Assembly: GCA_030447745.1 (NCBI GenBank)
Contig: JAUJOH010000002.1
Span: 308,081-372,080, forward strand
Source of the DNA: Chloroflexota bacterium
GTDB lineage: Bacteria; Chloroflexota; Limnocylindria; Limnocylindrales; CSP1-4
DNA length: 64,000 nt
Reading direction: 5' to 3'
The position numbers were made by a program, and so were the translations under genes. The notes beneath the pieces were generated by a model, which saw only the letters and a list, made by a program, of their open reading frames with translations, searched no databases and was not told where the DNA came from. Of this stretch, positions 46,151 to 54,335 are shown piece by piece (positions within the stretch are counted from its first letter, which is position 1; every line of letters begins with the position of its first letter).

Positions 46151-47275
46151 TCACGATCTCCGCTGCGGTGCCTCCAGCGTGTCAGCCGTTCCCCGCGCAG
46201 GCCACCCCGCGCGACGGTCGGTGGAGCGATCGCCGATGGTTCCCGTCCCGCCGGCCGAACCGACGGCATCGCCGAGGACGGTCGCCGGTCGATGCCGCAG
46301 CCACTCCTCCGTCCAGGCCACCGCACGGAAGGCCGTCGCCAAACCGGCGAGCACGAGGCCGCCGAGCCAGAGCGTGACGAAGCCGGCCAGCGCGAGCGCG
46401 ACGTGGGCCGGCGGTGCCCCCTCGAACAGCAGGGACCGTGCCGACCCCCAGGCGGCGGCTGCCGCGACGAGCGCCGGTGCGACCGCCAGCGTGACGGCGG
46501 CGGTGCCGACCACGATGGTCGCCGCGCTCGCGACCGGGTGCCGCAGGAGGTCCAGCCACCCGAGCAGCGCGCCACGGATCGCCGACCGGCGGCGAATCAC
46601 GATCTCGCGCGCGGCAAGCCCTCCCGCCGCCTCGCCGAGCAGCCACGCGACGAGCACAACCGTGATCGCGTCCGGCAACGCGGTGGCGATCCGCACCGCG
46701 ATCGGGGTCGCCACCTCGAACGGCGTCACGAGCTCGGCGTGGACGGTGGTCGCCACGCGGGGGGCGCACCATGCGAGGGCCACGGCCAGCGGCGCGTGGG
46801 CGAGGAGGCGAGCCGTGCACACCGCCCCGACGACGCGCCCGTCGGCCGCCGGGGCAGCGGTGTCGGGCGCCGCTTCGACGACATCGGAAGCGGCCGCGAT
46901 GCCCGCCGCCTCCGGGGCGGCGTCGGCGGCGGCCTCCCGACCCGCGAGCGCGTCCATCCACGCCCCCACGAGGCCGCCGAGCACGAGCGAGGCCGCACCA
47001 ACGGCGAGCAGCGCGACCGTCAAGAGCCCGAGACCCGGCGACACCTGCCCGAAGACGAGCGGGACGAGCAGCGGCGCGAGCTCGGCCTGGATGCCGGCCG
47101 GTGTGGGGAGCACGACGATCGGCAGGAGGAACAGGAACAGCCCGCCACGGACGAGGAAGCCGAGCAGGCAGACGACCCAGAGCCGCGGCCGCTCGAGTGC
47201 CGCGAGGAGCGCGCCGAGAACGGTGTCCCGCCACCGGGCGGTGCGGCGGAGCGGTCGCGGCGGCACGGCGGACAT
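46151..47275 (-). CDS. polytopic membrane protein, unknown
   Basis: A 374-residue hydrophobic protein I cannot place in a family. Segments include LWVVCLLGFLVRGGLFLFLL, LGLLTVALLAVGAASLVLGG, ITVVLVAWLLGEAAGGLAA, SAATIVVGTAAVTLAVAPAL and VALALAGFVTLWLGGLVLAG, with an Ala/Asp-rich loop around residues 130-165. The arrangement, with long interior helices and few charges, resembles the DUF7544/membrane YesL- or GlpM-like proteins only loosely. ATG 47275 is used; a GTG at 47329 would add 18 residues. It is alone, 85 bp from the next gene upstream on the same strand. Confidence 0.6.
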   Translation of the reverse strand: MSAVPPRPLRRTARWRDTVLGALLAALERPRLWVVCLLGFLVRGGLFLFLLPIVVLPTPAGIQAELAPLLVPLVFGQVSPGLGLLTVALLAVGAASLVLGGLVGAWMDALAGREAAADAAPEAAGIAAASDVVEAAPDTAAPAADGRVVGAVCTARLLAHAPLAVALAWCAPRVATTVHAELVTPFEVATPIAVRIATALPDAITVVLVAWLLGEAAGGLAAREIVIRRRSAIRGALLGWLDLLRHPVASAATIVVGTAAVTLAVAPALVAAAAAWGSARSLLFEGAPPAHVALALAGFVTLWLGGLVLAGLATAFRAVAWTEEWLRHRPATVLGDAVGSAGGTGTIGDRSTDRRAGWPARGTADTLEAPQRRS

Positions 47276-47360
47276 CGGGTCCGGCGAGTCTACCGACGAT
47301 CCGGTCGGGCGCTCCCCGGCACCGTTCACGCGCCCGCGCGCCGTCCGGGCCAGACCCGGC

Positions 47361-47819
47361 TCAGCGGTGATGCAGACGCTCGACGGCGCGCCGGAAGGCG
47401 GTCAGGACGGCGGCGGCCAGCTCGTTCGGCCGCATCGTCGCGGAGCGCATCGGTTCCAGCCCGAACGCGGCCCGCACCGCCAGCGGGGTTCGCCACGGGC
47501 GGGTCGGATCCTCCGGAGCCACCACCGGACCGACCCGGACGGCGAGGCGACCACCCTCCTCGCGAATCAGCCCGGAGAGCTCACCGGTGATCGCCGGGCC
47601 GAGGCGGGCAAGCGGCGGGTCGGCCGGCGGGCCTGCCGCCGGCGCGACGTCCGTGAAGGCGACGACGCCGGCCTCGTCGGCGATCCAGAGCACGCAGAGG
47701 TACCAGTCATTCGGAAGGCTGGATGGTCGCGCCATCCCGGCGCGCAGCACCCGGTCGCCGATGCGCACCTCCTGCTCCCGGAGAAACGACGGCCCGGGCG
47801 GTGGGAGTCGGTCGGGCAC
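47361..47819 (-). CDS. hypothetical protein
   Basis: A protein of about 152 residues with no family I recognise. LREQEVRIGDRVLRAGMARP, then NDWYLCVLWIADEAGVVAFT and GELSGLIREEGGRLAVRVGP have alternating strands and look like real coding sequence; the C-terminus MRPNELAAAVLTAFRRAVER is helical. No membrane segment. The start is uncertain: GTG 47819 gives PDRLPPPGPSF at the N-terminus; the frame stays open to 47852. It may pair with the membrane protein downstream (85 bp). Confidence 0.6.
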   Translation of the reverse strand: MPDRLPPPGPSFLREQEVRIGDRVLRAGMARPSSLPNDWYLCVLWIADEAGVVAFTDVAPAAGPPADPPLARLGPAITGELSGLIREEGGRLAVRVGPVVAPEDPTRPWRTPLAVRAAFGLEPMRSATMRPNELAAAVLTAFRRAVERLHHR

Positions 47820-47923
47820 GGCGGCAGGATAGCCGCGCGGCGCCGTCGCCACCGGCGATCCCGCAGGGACGACCGCTGACGGTGAGCGCGACGAGGGTGG
47901 CAGCGACCGGAGTCAGCGGCCGG

Positions 47924-49614
47924 CTACTCCCACTCGATCGTGGCGGGTGGCTTCGACGAGATGTCGTACACGACGCGGTTCACCCCCGGCACCTCGTTGA
48001 CGATCCGCGATGAGATCCGGCCGAGCACCTCGTACGGCAGCTTGGCCCAGTCGGCGGTCATGCCGTCCTCCGAGGTGACGGCCCGGATCGCGACCACGTT
48101 GGCGTAGGTTCGGCCGTCGCCCATGACGCCGACGGACCGCACCGGCGTGAGGATCGCGAACGACTGCCACACGCTCCGGTACAGGCCCGCCGCCTTGATC
48201 TCGTCGATCACGATCCAGTCCGCGTCACGGAGCGTGTCGAGGCGCTCCGCCGTCACCTCGCCGATGATCCGGATCGCGAGACCGGGGCCCGGGAACGGCT
48301 GGCGCAGGACCATCGCGTCCGGCAGCCCCAGCTCGAGGCCGACCGTCCGGACCTCGTCCTTGAACAGGTACCGGAGCGGCTCGATCAGCTGGAACCGGAG
48401 ATCGGCCGGCAGGCCGCCGACGTTGTGGTGGGTCTTGATCTTGGCGGCAGCCTTCGTCTCGGACGTGGCCGACTCGATGACGTCCGGGTAGAGCGTGCCC
48501 TGGGTCAGGAAGTCGATCGCGCCGAGCCGCGCCGCCTCCTCCTCGAAGACCCGGATGAACTCGTCGCCGATGATCCGGCGCTTCTGCTCCGGATCGGCGA
48601 CGCCGGCAAGGCGCGCGAGGAACCGCTGCCGCGCGTCGACCATCACCAGCTGCATGCCGAGGTTCCGCTCGAACGTCTCGCGCAGGAGCTCCGATTCGCG
48701 CTTCCGCATCAGGCCGTGGTCGACGTAGATGCAGGTCAGCCGGTCGCCGACCGCCCGGTGGACGAGCGTCGCCGCGACGGCCGAGTCGACGCCGCCGGAC
48801 AGCGCGCAGATGACGCGCCCGTCGCCACCGGTTCGCGCCGCGTGATCGTCGACGCGGTCGCGGATCGCCTGGACCGTCGTGTCGATGAAGTTGGCGGGCG
48901 TCCACCTCCGGGCGGACGCCCGCGATCCCCACCACGAAGTTGCGCAGCACGTCGCGCCCGCGCGGCGTGTGGACGACCTCCGGGTGGAACTGGATCCCGT
49001 ACAGGTTCCGGGCCGGGTCCGCCAACCCGGCGTAGGGCGTCGAGTCGGTCTGGGCGGTCGGCGCGAATCCCGCCGGAAGTCGGGTGATCGAGTCACCGTG
49101 GCTCATCCAGACCGGCTGGGCGCGGTCCATGCCGTCGAAGAGCCCGTCGTCGGTCGTGATCGTCACGGTCGCCGGGCCGTACTCGCGTCGGGCCGTCGGG
49201 ACGACGTCGCCGCCCAGCTCGCGGGCCATGAGCTGCGCCCCGTAGCAGATGCCGAGGACCGGAATGCGCCCGCTCCAGATCGCCGGGTCCGGGCGTGGCG
49301 CTTCGGGATCGTAGACGAGTGCGGACTGCCGGACAGGATGATCGCCGCGGGGCGCGCCGCTCGATCTCCGCCCACGACGTGTCGTGGGGCAGCAGCTCCG
49401 AGTAGACGTTGAGCTCCCGCACGCGCCGGGCGATCAGCTGCGCGAACTGGCTGCCGAAGTCGAGGACGACGACCGTGTCGACCGCCCGACCGGCCGGCGG
49501 ATCCGAGGCCCGATCCGGCGGCGGCGCATGGAGCGCGGTCTCGAGGTACGCCTCGACCTCGGCGTCGTCCGGCGCGAGCACCCGGTGGCCCGCATTGGCG
49601 GCCTCGCCGTGCAC
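47924..49614 (-). CDS. guaA: GMP synthase, three apparent single-base frameshifts
   Basis: GuaA makes GMP from XMP with glutamine and ATP. From GTG 49614 a short extension leads to [20 protein letters not shown] and [15 protein letters not shown]; the frame then changes (near 49350) to AAIILSGS, again (near 49322) to [16 protein letters not shown] and [16 protein letters not shown] (catalytic Cys), [15 protein letters not shown] (His-Pro-Glu), and a third time (near 48903) to [17 protein letters not shown]. The ATP-PPase and dimer domains are then uninterrupted: [20 protein letters not shown] to [17 protein letters not shown]. Every expected block is present in order. As guaA is normally needed for growth, base-calling errors are at least as likely as mutation, unless a second copy exists. 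Confidence 0.9.
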
Positions 49615-50268
49615 GGTCTTGCCGCGCTCCGGGCGGGCGGGTCGGCCACCGGTCGGGCGTGCGCGACGTGCCCGCCGGCAGCTGGTGACCGTCGTCCGCC
49701 GCGTCCTCGGTGGCCGCCACGTCGATTGCTCGCCTCCCGTTCCGCCTTCGCGAGAGTCTACCGGCCCGGCCACCGTCCACGCCGGTGCGGTCGGCCGTGC
49801 CGGCTGCGACCGCTGCAGCGAGGGATGCTCTGCGGCGTGCCTCGCTTCCCATCTGCCTGGTCGCCGCTCGCGCCCGCTTCTCGGCGCGGCGCGGCTGTGT
49901 TTCAGGCAACAACCGCCGTGGTACGCGACACGCCGGCCGGGCAGCTGGCGCCGGACTTCGTGCGTGGACGGGTCTCGAGCGAGCGGCGAGACGTTTCCGT
50001 TCGCGACGCTGGTTGGTCGATGAGACAGGGCTCGCGTCGACGACCACGGGGGTTCGTAGGCGAAACGATCGAGCGAGGGAGAATCGAAGTCCCTTGCGGT
50101 GGATCACCGCGATCGGCGTGCGGCGCAGCATCCGCCACGGCGACATAACGTTCGGCGGTGGCCTCCGGGCGGGACGAACGAAAAGGCCGCCGCGGCTACC
50201 TCGGCGGGCGTCCGACCGTCCGTTGGCCCTCCCGGCCTTCCACCGCTCGGCGGTCGCGCCTCCGGTGC
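49615..50268. other. 654-bp region before guaA, holding repeat copy A
   Basis: No frame here carries a protein pattern. Its centre is one copy (49885-50073) of the inverted repeat described separately. The rest, GC-rich and without strong hairpins, should contain the guaA promoter on the minus strand. Confidence 0.5.
49885..50073 (+). repeat. 189-bp dispersed repeat, copy A
   Basis: Runs from CGCGGCGCGGCTGTGTTTC to GCGAAACGATCGAG. An inverted copy (B) lies at 53690-53876. By eye they differ by about six bases and a few single-base gaps over 189 bp, so identity is roughly 95%. Flanks on both sides are unrelated. Its edges are near GTTTCaGGCAAC and, inverted, GTTTC-GCCTACGAAC, a weak hint of terminal inverted repeats. 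It has no start-to-stop frame conserved in both copies. Confidence 0.85.
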
Positions 50269-50718
50269 TCAGCCGGCGACCGACTCCAGCCGCTGCTTGA
50301 AGCCGCGCAGGTCCGTGCTCGCCGCGCGACGGACTTCCGGCGTGGCCATGCCCTCGAACAGGCGAAGGCGAAGCGGCAGGCCGATCCGGAGCGACCATCG
50401 CAGCCGGCTCGTGGGACCTTCCGCGGCGAGCGTCGCCTCCGCCTCGACCGAGATCCCGTCCGTGCTCCCGGCACGGAACGCGAACCGCAGCGGTGGCTGC
50501 CAGGCGGTGATGTCCCCCTCGAGCACCGTCGCGTTGCCGGCCACGCGCTGGTCGATCCGGAGCCGCATCCCGGGGCGGATCGCTCCCGGCTCGCGCTGCA
50601 CCCGCGTGATCCCGGACGCCACGAGCCACTCGGGGAACCGCTCGATGGCCGTGAGGTGCTCCCAGACGACGTCGACCGGTCGCGCGATCGGGACGTCGAT
50701 GTCCGCCTTGATCGTCAC
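50269..50718 (-). CDS. SRPBCC (START-like/polyketide cyclase fold) protein
   Basis: A 149-residue single-domain protein. KADIDVPIARPVDVVWEHLT then AIERFPEWLVASGITRVQRE is the strand-helix opening of SRPBCC proteins, LEGDITAWQPPLRFAFRAG the mid-barrel strands, and the C-terminus (ATPEVRRAASTDLRGFKQRL) is the long helix that closes the hydrophobic cavity. These proteins bind lipophilic ligands or act as cyclases and immunity factors. Nothing here fixes a ligand. GTG 50718 overlaps the DDN-like gene stop by four bases; it is the last of five closely coupled minus-strand genes. Confidence 0.85.
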   Translation of the reverse strand: MTIKADIDVPIARPVDVVWEHLTAIERFPEWLVASGITRVQREPGAIRPGMRLRIDQRVAGNATVLEGDITAWQPPLRFAFRAGSTDGISVEAEATLAAEGPTSRLRWSLRIGLPLRLRLFEGMATPEVRRAASTDLRGFKQRLESVAG

Positions 50719-51077
50719 CGGCCGCCATCCGCGACGGTCAGCGGCCGGAGGCGGAATGCCGGGCCGGACCCAAGACGCTCGGCCGGCGTGCCGTAGCGGA
50801 GGATCAGGTCGCGCACCGTCCGGTTCCGTTCGGCGCCCGCCAGGGGCTCGGCCACGACCTCGACCTGCCGAGGGCCCACGTTGACCACGGCACGAGGTTC
50901 GGCTTCGAGGTTGAGCGCCCAGTCGGCATCTGGATCACCCGCCGCCACGAGCCATGATCCGTCCGGCTCCTCGACGAACCCGACTGCCGTCCGGGCCGGG
51001 CGGCCGGTGACGCGTCCGCGAGTCTCGATCATCAGCACCTTTCCCCATGCAGCCAGCTGTTGGCCGACATCGCTCAT
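50715..51077 (-). CDS. nitroreductase/deazaflavin-dependent (DDN, F420) oxidoreductase family protein
   Basis: A 120-residue split beta-barrel protein: KVLMIETRGRVTGRPARTAV and WLVAAGDPDADWALNLEAEP then RAVVNVGPRQVEVVAEPLAG, ending RLGSGPAFRLRPL. The order TxGRxTGxxR...GxPxxPxWxxNLxAxP is the hallmark of DUF385/Ddn proteins, which bind F420; here RGRVTGRPARTAV and DPDADWALNLEA fit. Members reduce nitroimidazoles, quinones or fatty acids. It overlaps both neighbours by four bases. This is the third F420-linked family in the window. Confidence 0.85.
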   Translation of the reverse strand: MSDVGQQLAAWGKVLMIETRGRVTGRPARTAVGFVEEPDGSWLVAAGDPDADWALNLEAEPRAVVNVGPRQVEVVAEPLAGAERNRTVRDLILRYGTPAERLGSGPAFRLRPLTVADGGR

Positions 51078-51412
51078 GACCCAGGCAGCCGGCCGGGCAG
51101 GACTTCGACCACCTCGGCGACGACTCGCACGGCGTCATCGGTCAGGCCGCTGAGGACGATCGGCTCGTAGCCGTCGGAGTCCGTGTCGGGCTCGAGATGG
51201 ATGTCGTTGCCCACGCGTCGGTACACCTTCACGGTGTACCGACCGCCGTGATCGGGGTCGCTGATGTCGCGGTGCTCGACGAGGACGACACGCCCGTCGC
51301 GCGACCCGGCCACGGGCGAGCGGAACAGGCACCATGCCCCGTCGGGAATGCGTCGCTTCATCGACTGCGCAACCACCCGACCGACGAACAGCCCTGGCCC
51401 CGGCGGGGTCAC
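51074..51412 (-). CDS. stand-alone S24/LexA-type peptidase domain protein
   Basis: A 112-residue protein consisting only of an S24-like fold. FVGRVVAQSMKRRIPDGAWC carries the nucleophile Ser (Q-S-M, with the usual following PDG), LVEHRDISDPDHGGRYTVK gives the general-base Lys in YTVKVYRR, and EPDTDSDGYEPIVLSG is the last strand pair. There is no N-terminal DNA-binding domain as in LexA or CI. I recall very similar S24 segments at the C-terminus of SF2/DUF3427 helicases linked to phage defence; this may be a detached form. It overlaps a Phd-like antitoxin gene upstream by four bases, at the place where a toxin would normally be. Confidence 0.8.
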   Translation of the reverse strand: MTPPGPGLFVGRVVAQSMKRRIPDGAWCLFRSPVAGSRDGRVVLVEHRDISDPDHGGRYTVKVYRRVGNDIHLEPDTDSDGYEPIVLSGLTDDAVRVVAEVVEVLPGRLPGS

Positions 51413-51675
51413 GCGTCCCGATCCGCGCGGATGAGCTCCGTTGTCGATGGCGTGCCCGGCCGGCGTGGAAGCGGCGCGAAGGGCTCGGGCGGACCCTCAC
51501 GCTGGCGCGTGAGCCAGCCCTCGGCCAGACCCCGCTCGATCCAGGATCGGTCGTCGACGGGCACGATCCGTGCAATGCGACGGCCCCGGCTGGTGACACC
51601 GATCACCTCGCCTCGCTCGGCCCGAGCGAGGTATTCCGACAGCCGGGCCTTGAGATCTCTGACCCCCACATCCAT
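51409..51675 (-). CDS. Phd/YefM-type antitoxin
   Basis: An 88-residue protein. DVGVRDLKARLSEYLARAER then GEVIGVTSRGRRIARIVPV is the complete Phd/YefM DNA-binding and dimerisation domain; the C-terminal 40 residues, WIERGLAEGWLTRQREGPPE onward, would be the toxin-wrapping tail, with the GLAEGWL pattern common in antitoxins of PIN-domain (VapC) toxins. ATG 51675 follows GAGGAGA. No VapC, Doc, RelE or HicA-like frame lies on either side. The following gene, overlapping by four bases, is an S24-like protein. It is therefore an orphan antitoxin or part of an unusual pair. Confidence 0.85.
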   Translation of the reverse strand: MDVGVRDLKARLSEYLARAERGEVIGVTSRGRRIARIVPVDDRSWIERGLAEGWLTRQREGPPEPFAPLPRRPGTPSTTELIRADRDA

Positions 51676-51716
51676 GTAGTCAGTCTCCTCCGCATCGTGA
51701 CTACAACGGCGGAACG

Positions 51717-52910
51717 TCAGCGACCACGCTGCCAGGACTTTCCCTCGGTCTGGACGGCCGGCGCGTAGACCATCTCCACCTGCTGCATGTCGCGGATCGT
51801 CCGGGCGCCGAGGGCCGCCATCGACTGGCGCAGCGCACCCATCAGGTTCTCCGAGCCGTCGGTCGCGTGGGCCGGGCCCAGCAGGATCCGCTCGAGCGTG
51901 GCCACCGTCCCGACGCGGATCCGCGTCCCGCGCGGCAGTACCGGAGACGGAGTGGCCATCCCCCAGTTCGTGCCGCGGCCCGGCGCCTCCTCGGCCCGTG
52001 CCAGCGGCGAGCCGAGCATCACGAGGTCCGCGCCGGCGGCGATCGCCTTGGCGATCTCGCCGCCGCGCCGCATCCCGCCATCGGCGACCACCGGGACGTG
52101 CCGGCCGGTCTCGGCGAGGAAGGCGTCCCGCGCCGCGGCGACATCGCTGACGGCCGTGACCTGCGGCACGCCGATTCCCAGCACCTCGCGGGTCGTGCAT
52201 GCCGCACCGGGGCCGACGCCGACGAAGACGGCCGCCGCGCCGTGCGCCATCAGCGCGAAGGCCGCATCCGGGTTGGTCGTGTTGCCGACCGCGACCGGGA
52301 TCGGCATGAAGCGGGCGAACTCCGCGAACGAGAGCGGGTCGTAGCCCGATGCGAGATGCCGCGCGCTCGAAACCTGCGACTGGACTAGGAAGAGCTCTGC
52401 CCCGTGCTCCGCGCAGAACGGCCCCCACCGTCGCGCCGCGCCGGGCGTCGCGGCGACCGCCGCGCGGGACCCGGCGCCATGGATCTCGTCGATCCGCCGC
52501 GCGACCAGGACCTCGCGGATCGGGGCGGCGTACGCCTCGGCGAGGAGGTCATGGACCCGGTCGTCGGGCGCATCGGCGATGCGGGCAAGAAGCTCCGCGG
52601 GATCGTCATACCGAGTCTGGACGCCCTCGATGTTCAGGAAGGCGAGGCCGCCGAGGTCCGCGAGGTGACCGGCGAACGAGGGGTCCACGACGGCGTCCAT
52701 GGCGGCCGCGAGGACCGGGATCGCCAGTGGGATGCCGGCGAAGTCCGCGCGCAGCTCGACATCGGCGGGCTCGAGCGTGCTCGTGCCGGGAGCGAGCGAC
52801 ACGTCCTCGAACCCGTATGTCGGCCGGAGCGAGTCGACGCGGGAGCGGAACGCACGCCGGGTGGCGCCTGTGGGGCCGGCGCTCGCGAGAGCCTCGGTTC
52901 GGTCGATCAA
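51717..52910 (-). CDS. guaB3: GuaB3-type IMP dehydrogenase family protein
   Basis: A 397-residue TIM-barrel protein of the IMPDH/GMP-reductase superfamily without CBS domains. RPTYGFEDVSLAPGTSTLEP and IPVLAAAMDAVVDPSFAGHL open the barrel; VAVGNTTNPDAAF, then GVGPGAACTTREVLGIGVPQ is the catalytic loop with its Cys, and PVVADGGMRRGGEIAKAIAA followed by GADLVMLGSPLARAEEAPGR binds the phosphate. The C-terminus MRDMQQVEMVYAP is typical of GuaB3 (here TIRDMQQVEMVYAPA). Actinobacterial GuaB3 has been regarded as a family of uncertain activity. Its placement near guaA supports a role in guanine nucleotide supply. Confidence 0.9.
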   Translation of the reverse strand: MIDRTEALASAGPTGATRRAFRSRVDSLRPTYGFEDVSLAPGTSTLEPADVELRADFAGIPLAIPVLAAAMDAVVDPSFAGHLADLGGLAFLNIEGVQTRYDDPAELLARIADAPDDRVHDLLAEAYAAPIREVLVARRIDEIHGAGSRAAVAATPGAARRWGPFCAEHGAELFLVQSQVSSARHLASGYDPLSFAEFARFMPIPVAVGNTTNPDAAFALMAHGAAAVFVGVGPGAACTTREVLGIGVPQVTAVSDVAAARDAFLAETGRHVPVVADGGMRRGGEIAKAIAAGADLVMLGSPLARAEEAPGRGTNWGMATPSPVLPRGTRIRVGTVATLERILLGPAHATDGSENLMGALRQSMAALGARTIRDMQQVEMVYAPAVQTEGKSWQRGR

Positions 52911-52958
52911 CCCCTCGCCTCCTCGTCGCTCGCCGGCGCCTCGACGGACGCGACCAGT

Positions 52959-53459
52959 CTAGCGCGGGGCTCGGGCGACTCGGCGCCCGGTGCGATCGAG
53001 CTCGAACCAGCGGGCGAGCTCCGTGTCCACCGCGATCCGCTCGATCAGCTCGACGGAGTCGCGGTAGGGCGGCCAGACCGATCGGGCGAGCGCCTCGTCC
53101 GCCCCAACCCACTCGAGGCCCACGTGCTCGCCGGACAGCCGCGGGACGGCGGCCGGTCGCGCCCGAACGGCGAAGATGACGCTGTTCACGATGGCGTCGA
53201 GATCCTCGGCGAAGAACGAGCCGACCTGGTCGAGATCGTAGAACGCCTCGATGTCCGCCGGGCCGAGGCCGGTTTCCTCCGTCACCTCGCGGAGGGCCGC
53301 CGCCGGGACCAGCTCGTCGCCGTCGATCGCGCCGGTCACGGGCTGCCACAGCCCCGAGTAGATCCGGTCCGCTGCGCGGCGGATCAGCAGGTACTCGACG
53401 CTCCCCGGCACGGGGACGCGAAAGACCCAGCACTCGACGATGTCGGGGCGGAGGGGCAT
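52959..53459 (-). CDS. NUDIX hydrolase
   Basis: A 166-residue pyrophosphohydrolase. The Nudix box is complete and correctly spaced: GAIDGDELVPAAALREVTEE followed by TGL, with the metal-binding R-E-V-T-E-E. RPDIVECWVFRVPVPGSVEY and LLIRRAADRIYSGLWQPVTG precede it, as in dihydroneopterin triphosphate/dATP pyrophosphohydrolases (NudB-like). FFAEDLDAIVNSVIFAV and GLEWVGADEALARSVWP follow. Substrate class is suggested, not proven. ATG 53459 overlaps a short upstream frame by one base. Confidence 0.88.
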   Translation of the reverse strand: MPLRPDIVECWVFRVPVPGSVEYLLIRRAADRIYSGLWQPVTGAIDGDELVPAAALREVTEETGLGPADIEAFYDLDQVGSFFAEDLDAIVNSVIFAVRARPAAVPRLSGEHVGLEWVGADEALARSVWPPYRDSVELIERIAVDTELARWFELDRTGRRVARAPR

Positions 53460-53566
53460 CAGGCGGGCGAGAGCTCGGCCGCGGGGCCGTGGAGCTGCTC
53501 GATGCCGCGCCAGGCGGCCACGGCGTCTGGGGCAGTGACCGCAAGGGTGCCGATCCAGGGGTTCAT
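53459..53566 (-). CDS. short frame upstream of the NUDIX gene (35 residues)
   Basis: MNPWIGTLAVTAPDAVAAW then RGIEQLHGPAAELSPA, from ATG 53566 to a TGA that overlaps the NUDIX ATG. It may be a real coupled small protein, a leader peptide or the truncated front of a lost gene; the adjacent upstream DNA is a tandem repeat and then repeat copy B. I recognise no family. Confidence 0.35.
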   Translation of the reverse strand: MNPWIGTLAVTAPDAVAAWRGIEQLHGPAAELSPA

Positions 53567-53599
53567 CGCGGACGAGCGTACACGGGACCGACCCGCGTG

Positions 53600-53647
53600 C
53601 CCGGCGTACACGGCGCCCGGGGTACACGGCGCCCGGCGTACACGGCG
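53600..53647. repeat. 16-bp tandem repeat, three units
   Basis: CCCGGCGTACACGGCG, CCCGGGGTACACGGCG, CCCGGCGTACACGGCG: three units with one mismatch, in the space between the short frame and repeat copy B. Non-coding. Slippage could change copy number. Confidence 0.85.
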
Positions 53648-53689
53648 CCGCCGGCCAGCGCCGTCGCCGCCTCCGGCTCGGCCACCCCA

Positions 53690-53876
53690 CTCGATCGTTT
53701 CGCCTACGAACCCCCGTGGTCGTCGACGCGAGCCCTGTCTCATCGACCAACCAGCGTCGCGAACGGAAACGTCTCGCCGCTCGCTCGAGACCCGTCCACG
53801 CACGAAGCTCGGCGCCAGCTGCTCCGGCCGGCGTGTCGCACACGGCGGTTGTTGCCTGAAACACAGCCGCGCCGCG
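53690..53876 (-). repeat. 187-bp dispersed repeat, copy B (inverted relative to copy A)
   Basis: Reverse complement of 49885-50073 with about 95% identity. One end reaches TCGCTGG-side sequence next to the broken c-di-AMP receptor; the other lies next to the tandem repeat. The pair brackets six minus-strand genes. Confidence 0.85.
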
Positions 53877-54007
53877 GATGGCCAGCGAAGGATGGCGACC
53901 GCCCGACCCGCGCCGCCGGGCGTCCCACCGCTCCCACGAGCACGGTCGTCATCGCGGTCAGCGTGAAGCCGGCGGACCGGGTGACGCGGACGCCGCTCGC
54001 CGGCCCA

Positions 54008-54335
54008 GAGACGCTCGAAGCGGTCCACGGGCAGAACGAAGACAGTGGCGCCGCCGACCTCGACCTCGAGCGGGTAGGGCATGAAGAACTTCGCCTGGCT
54101 CCATGATCGGCGGCATCGGGTTGACGATCTGGGGGCGCGACGTGCATCGTCTCGCGCACGAGGCCGATCACCTCGTCGACCCGGTCGTCGTCGATACCGA
54201 CCACGATCGTCGCGTTCGACTGCTTCAGGAAGCCCTGGGCGCTGTGGAGCTGGGTCGCCCGTATTCCCGATCCAGCAGCCCGTCCACCAGCGACCCCGCG
54301 TCTTCGTTGCGGACGATCGCCACGACCAGCTTCAC
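54008..54335 (-). CDS. darA: DarA/PII-like c-di-AMP receptor, at least three apparent frameshifts
   Basis: Pieces in different frames join into one protein of the CdAMP_rec family. From GTG 54335: KLVVAIVRNEDAGSLVDGLL then DREY; shift near 54262; RATQLHSAQGFLKQSNATIV then VGIDDDRVDEVIGLVRETMH; shift near 54148; IVNPMPPIMEPG; shift near 54085; FFMPYPLEVEVGGATVFVLP then VDRFERL. These cover the whole of the usual 108-residue protein, including the TxSxGGF-type loop region as QGFLKQSNATI and the mobile B-loop. It binds c-di-AMP as a trimer. The final frame lacks its stop and runs on toward repeat copy B. In Bacillus the orthologue lies beside tmk; here tmk is 2.8 kb away. Confidence 0.8.

Noticed and set aside
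53459..54082. One long minus-strand protein from MPYPLEVEV through repeat copy B into the NUDIX region
   Set aside because: Only the first 24 residues are protein-like (end of the c-di-AMP receptor). The rest translates repeat and tandem-repeat DNA and ends by overlapping the NUDIX start.
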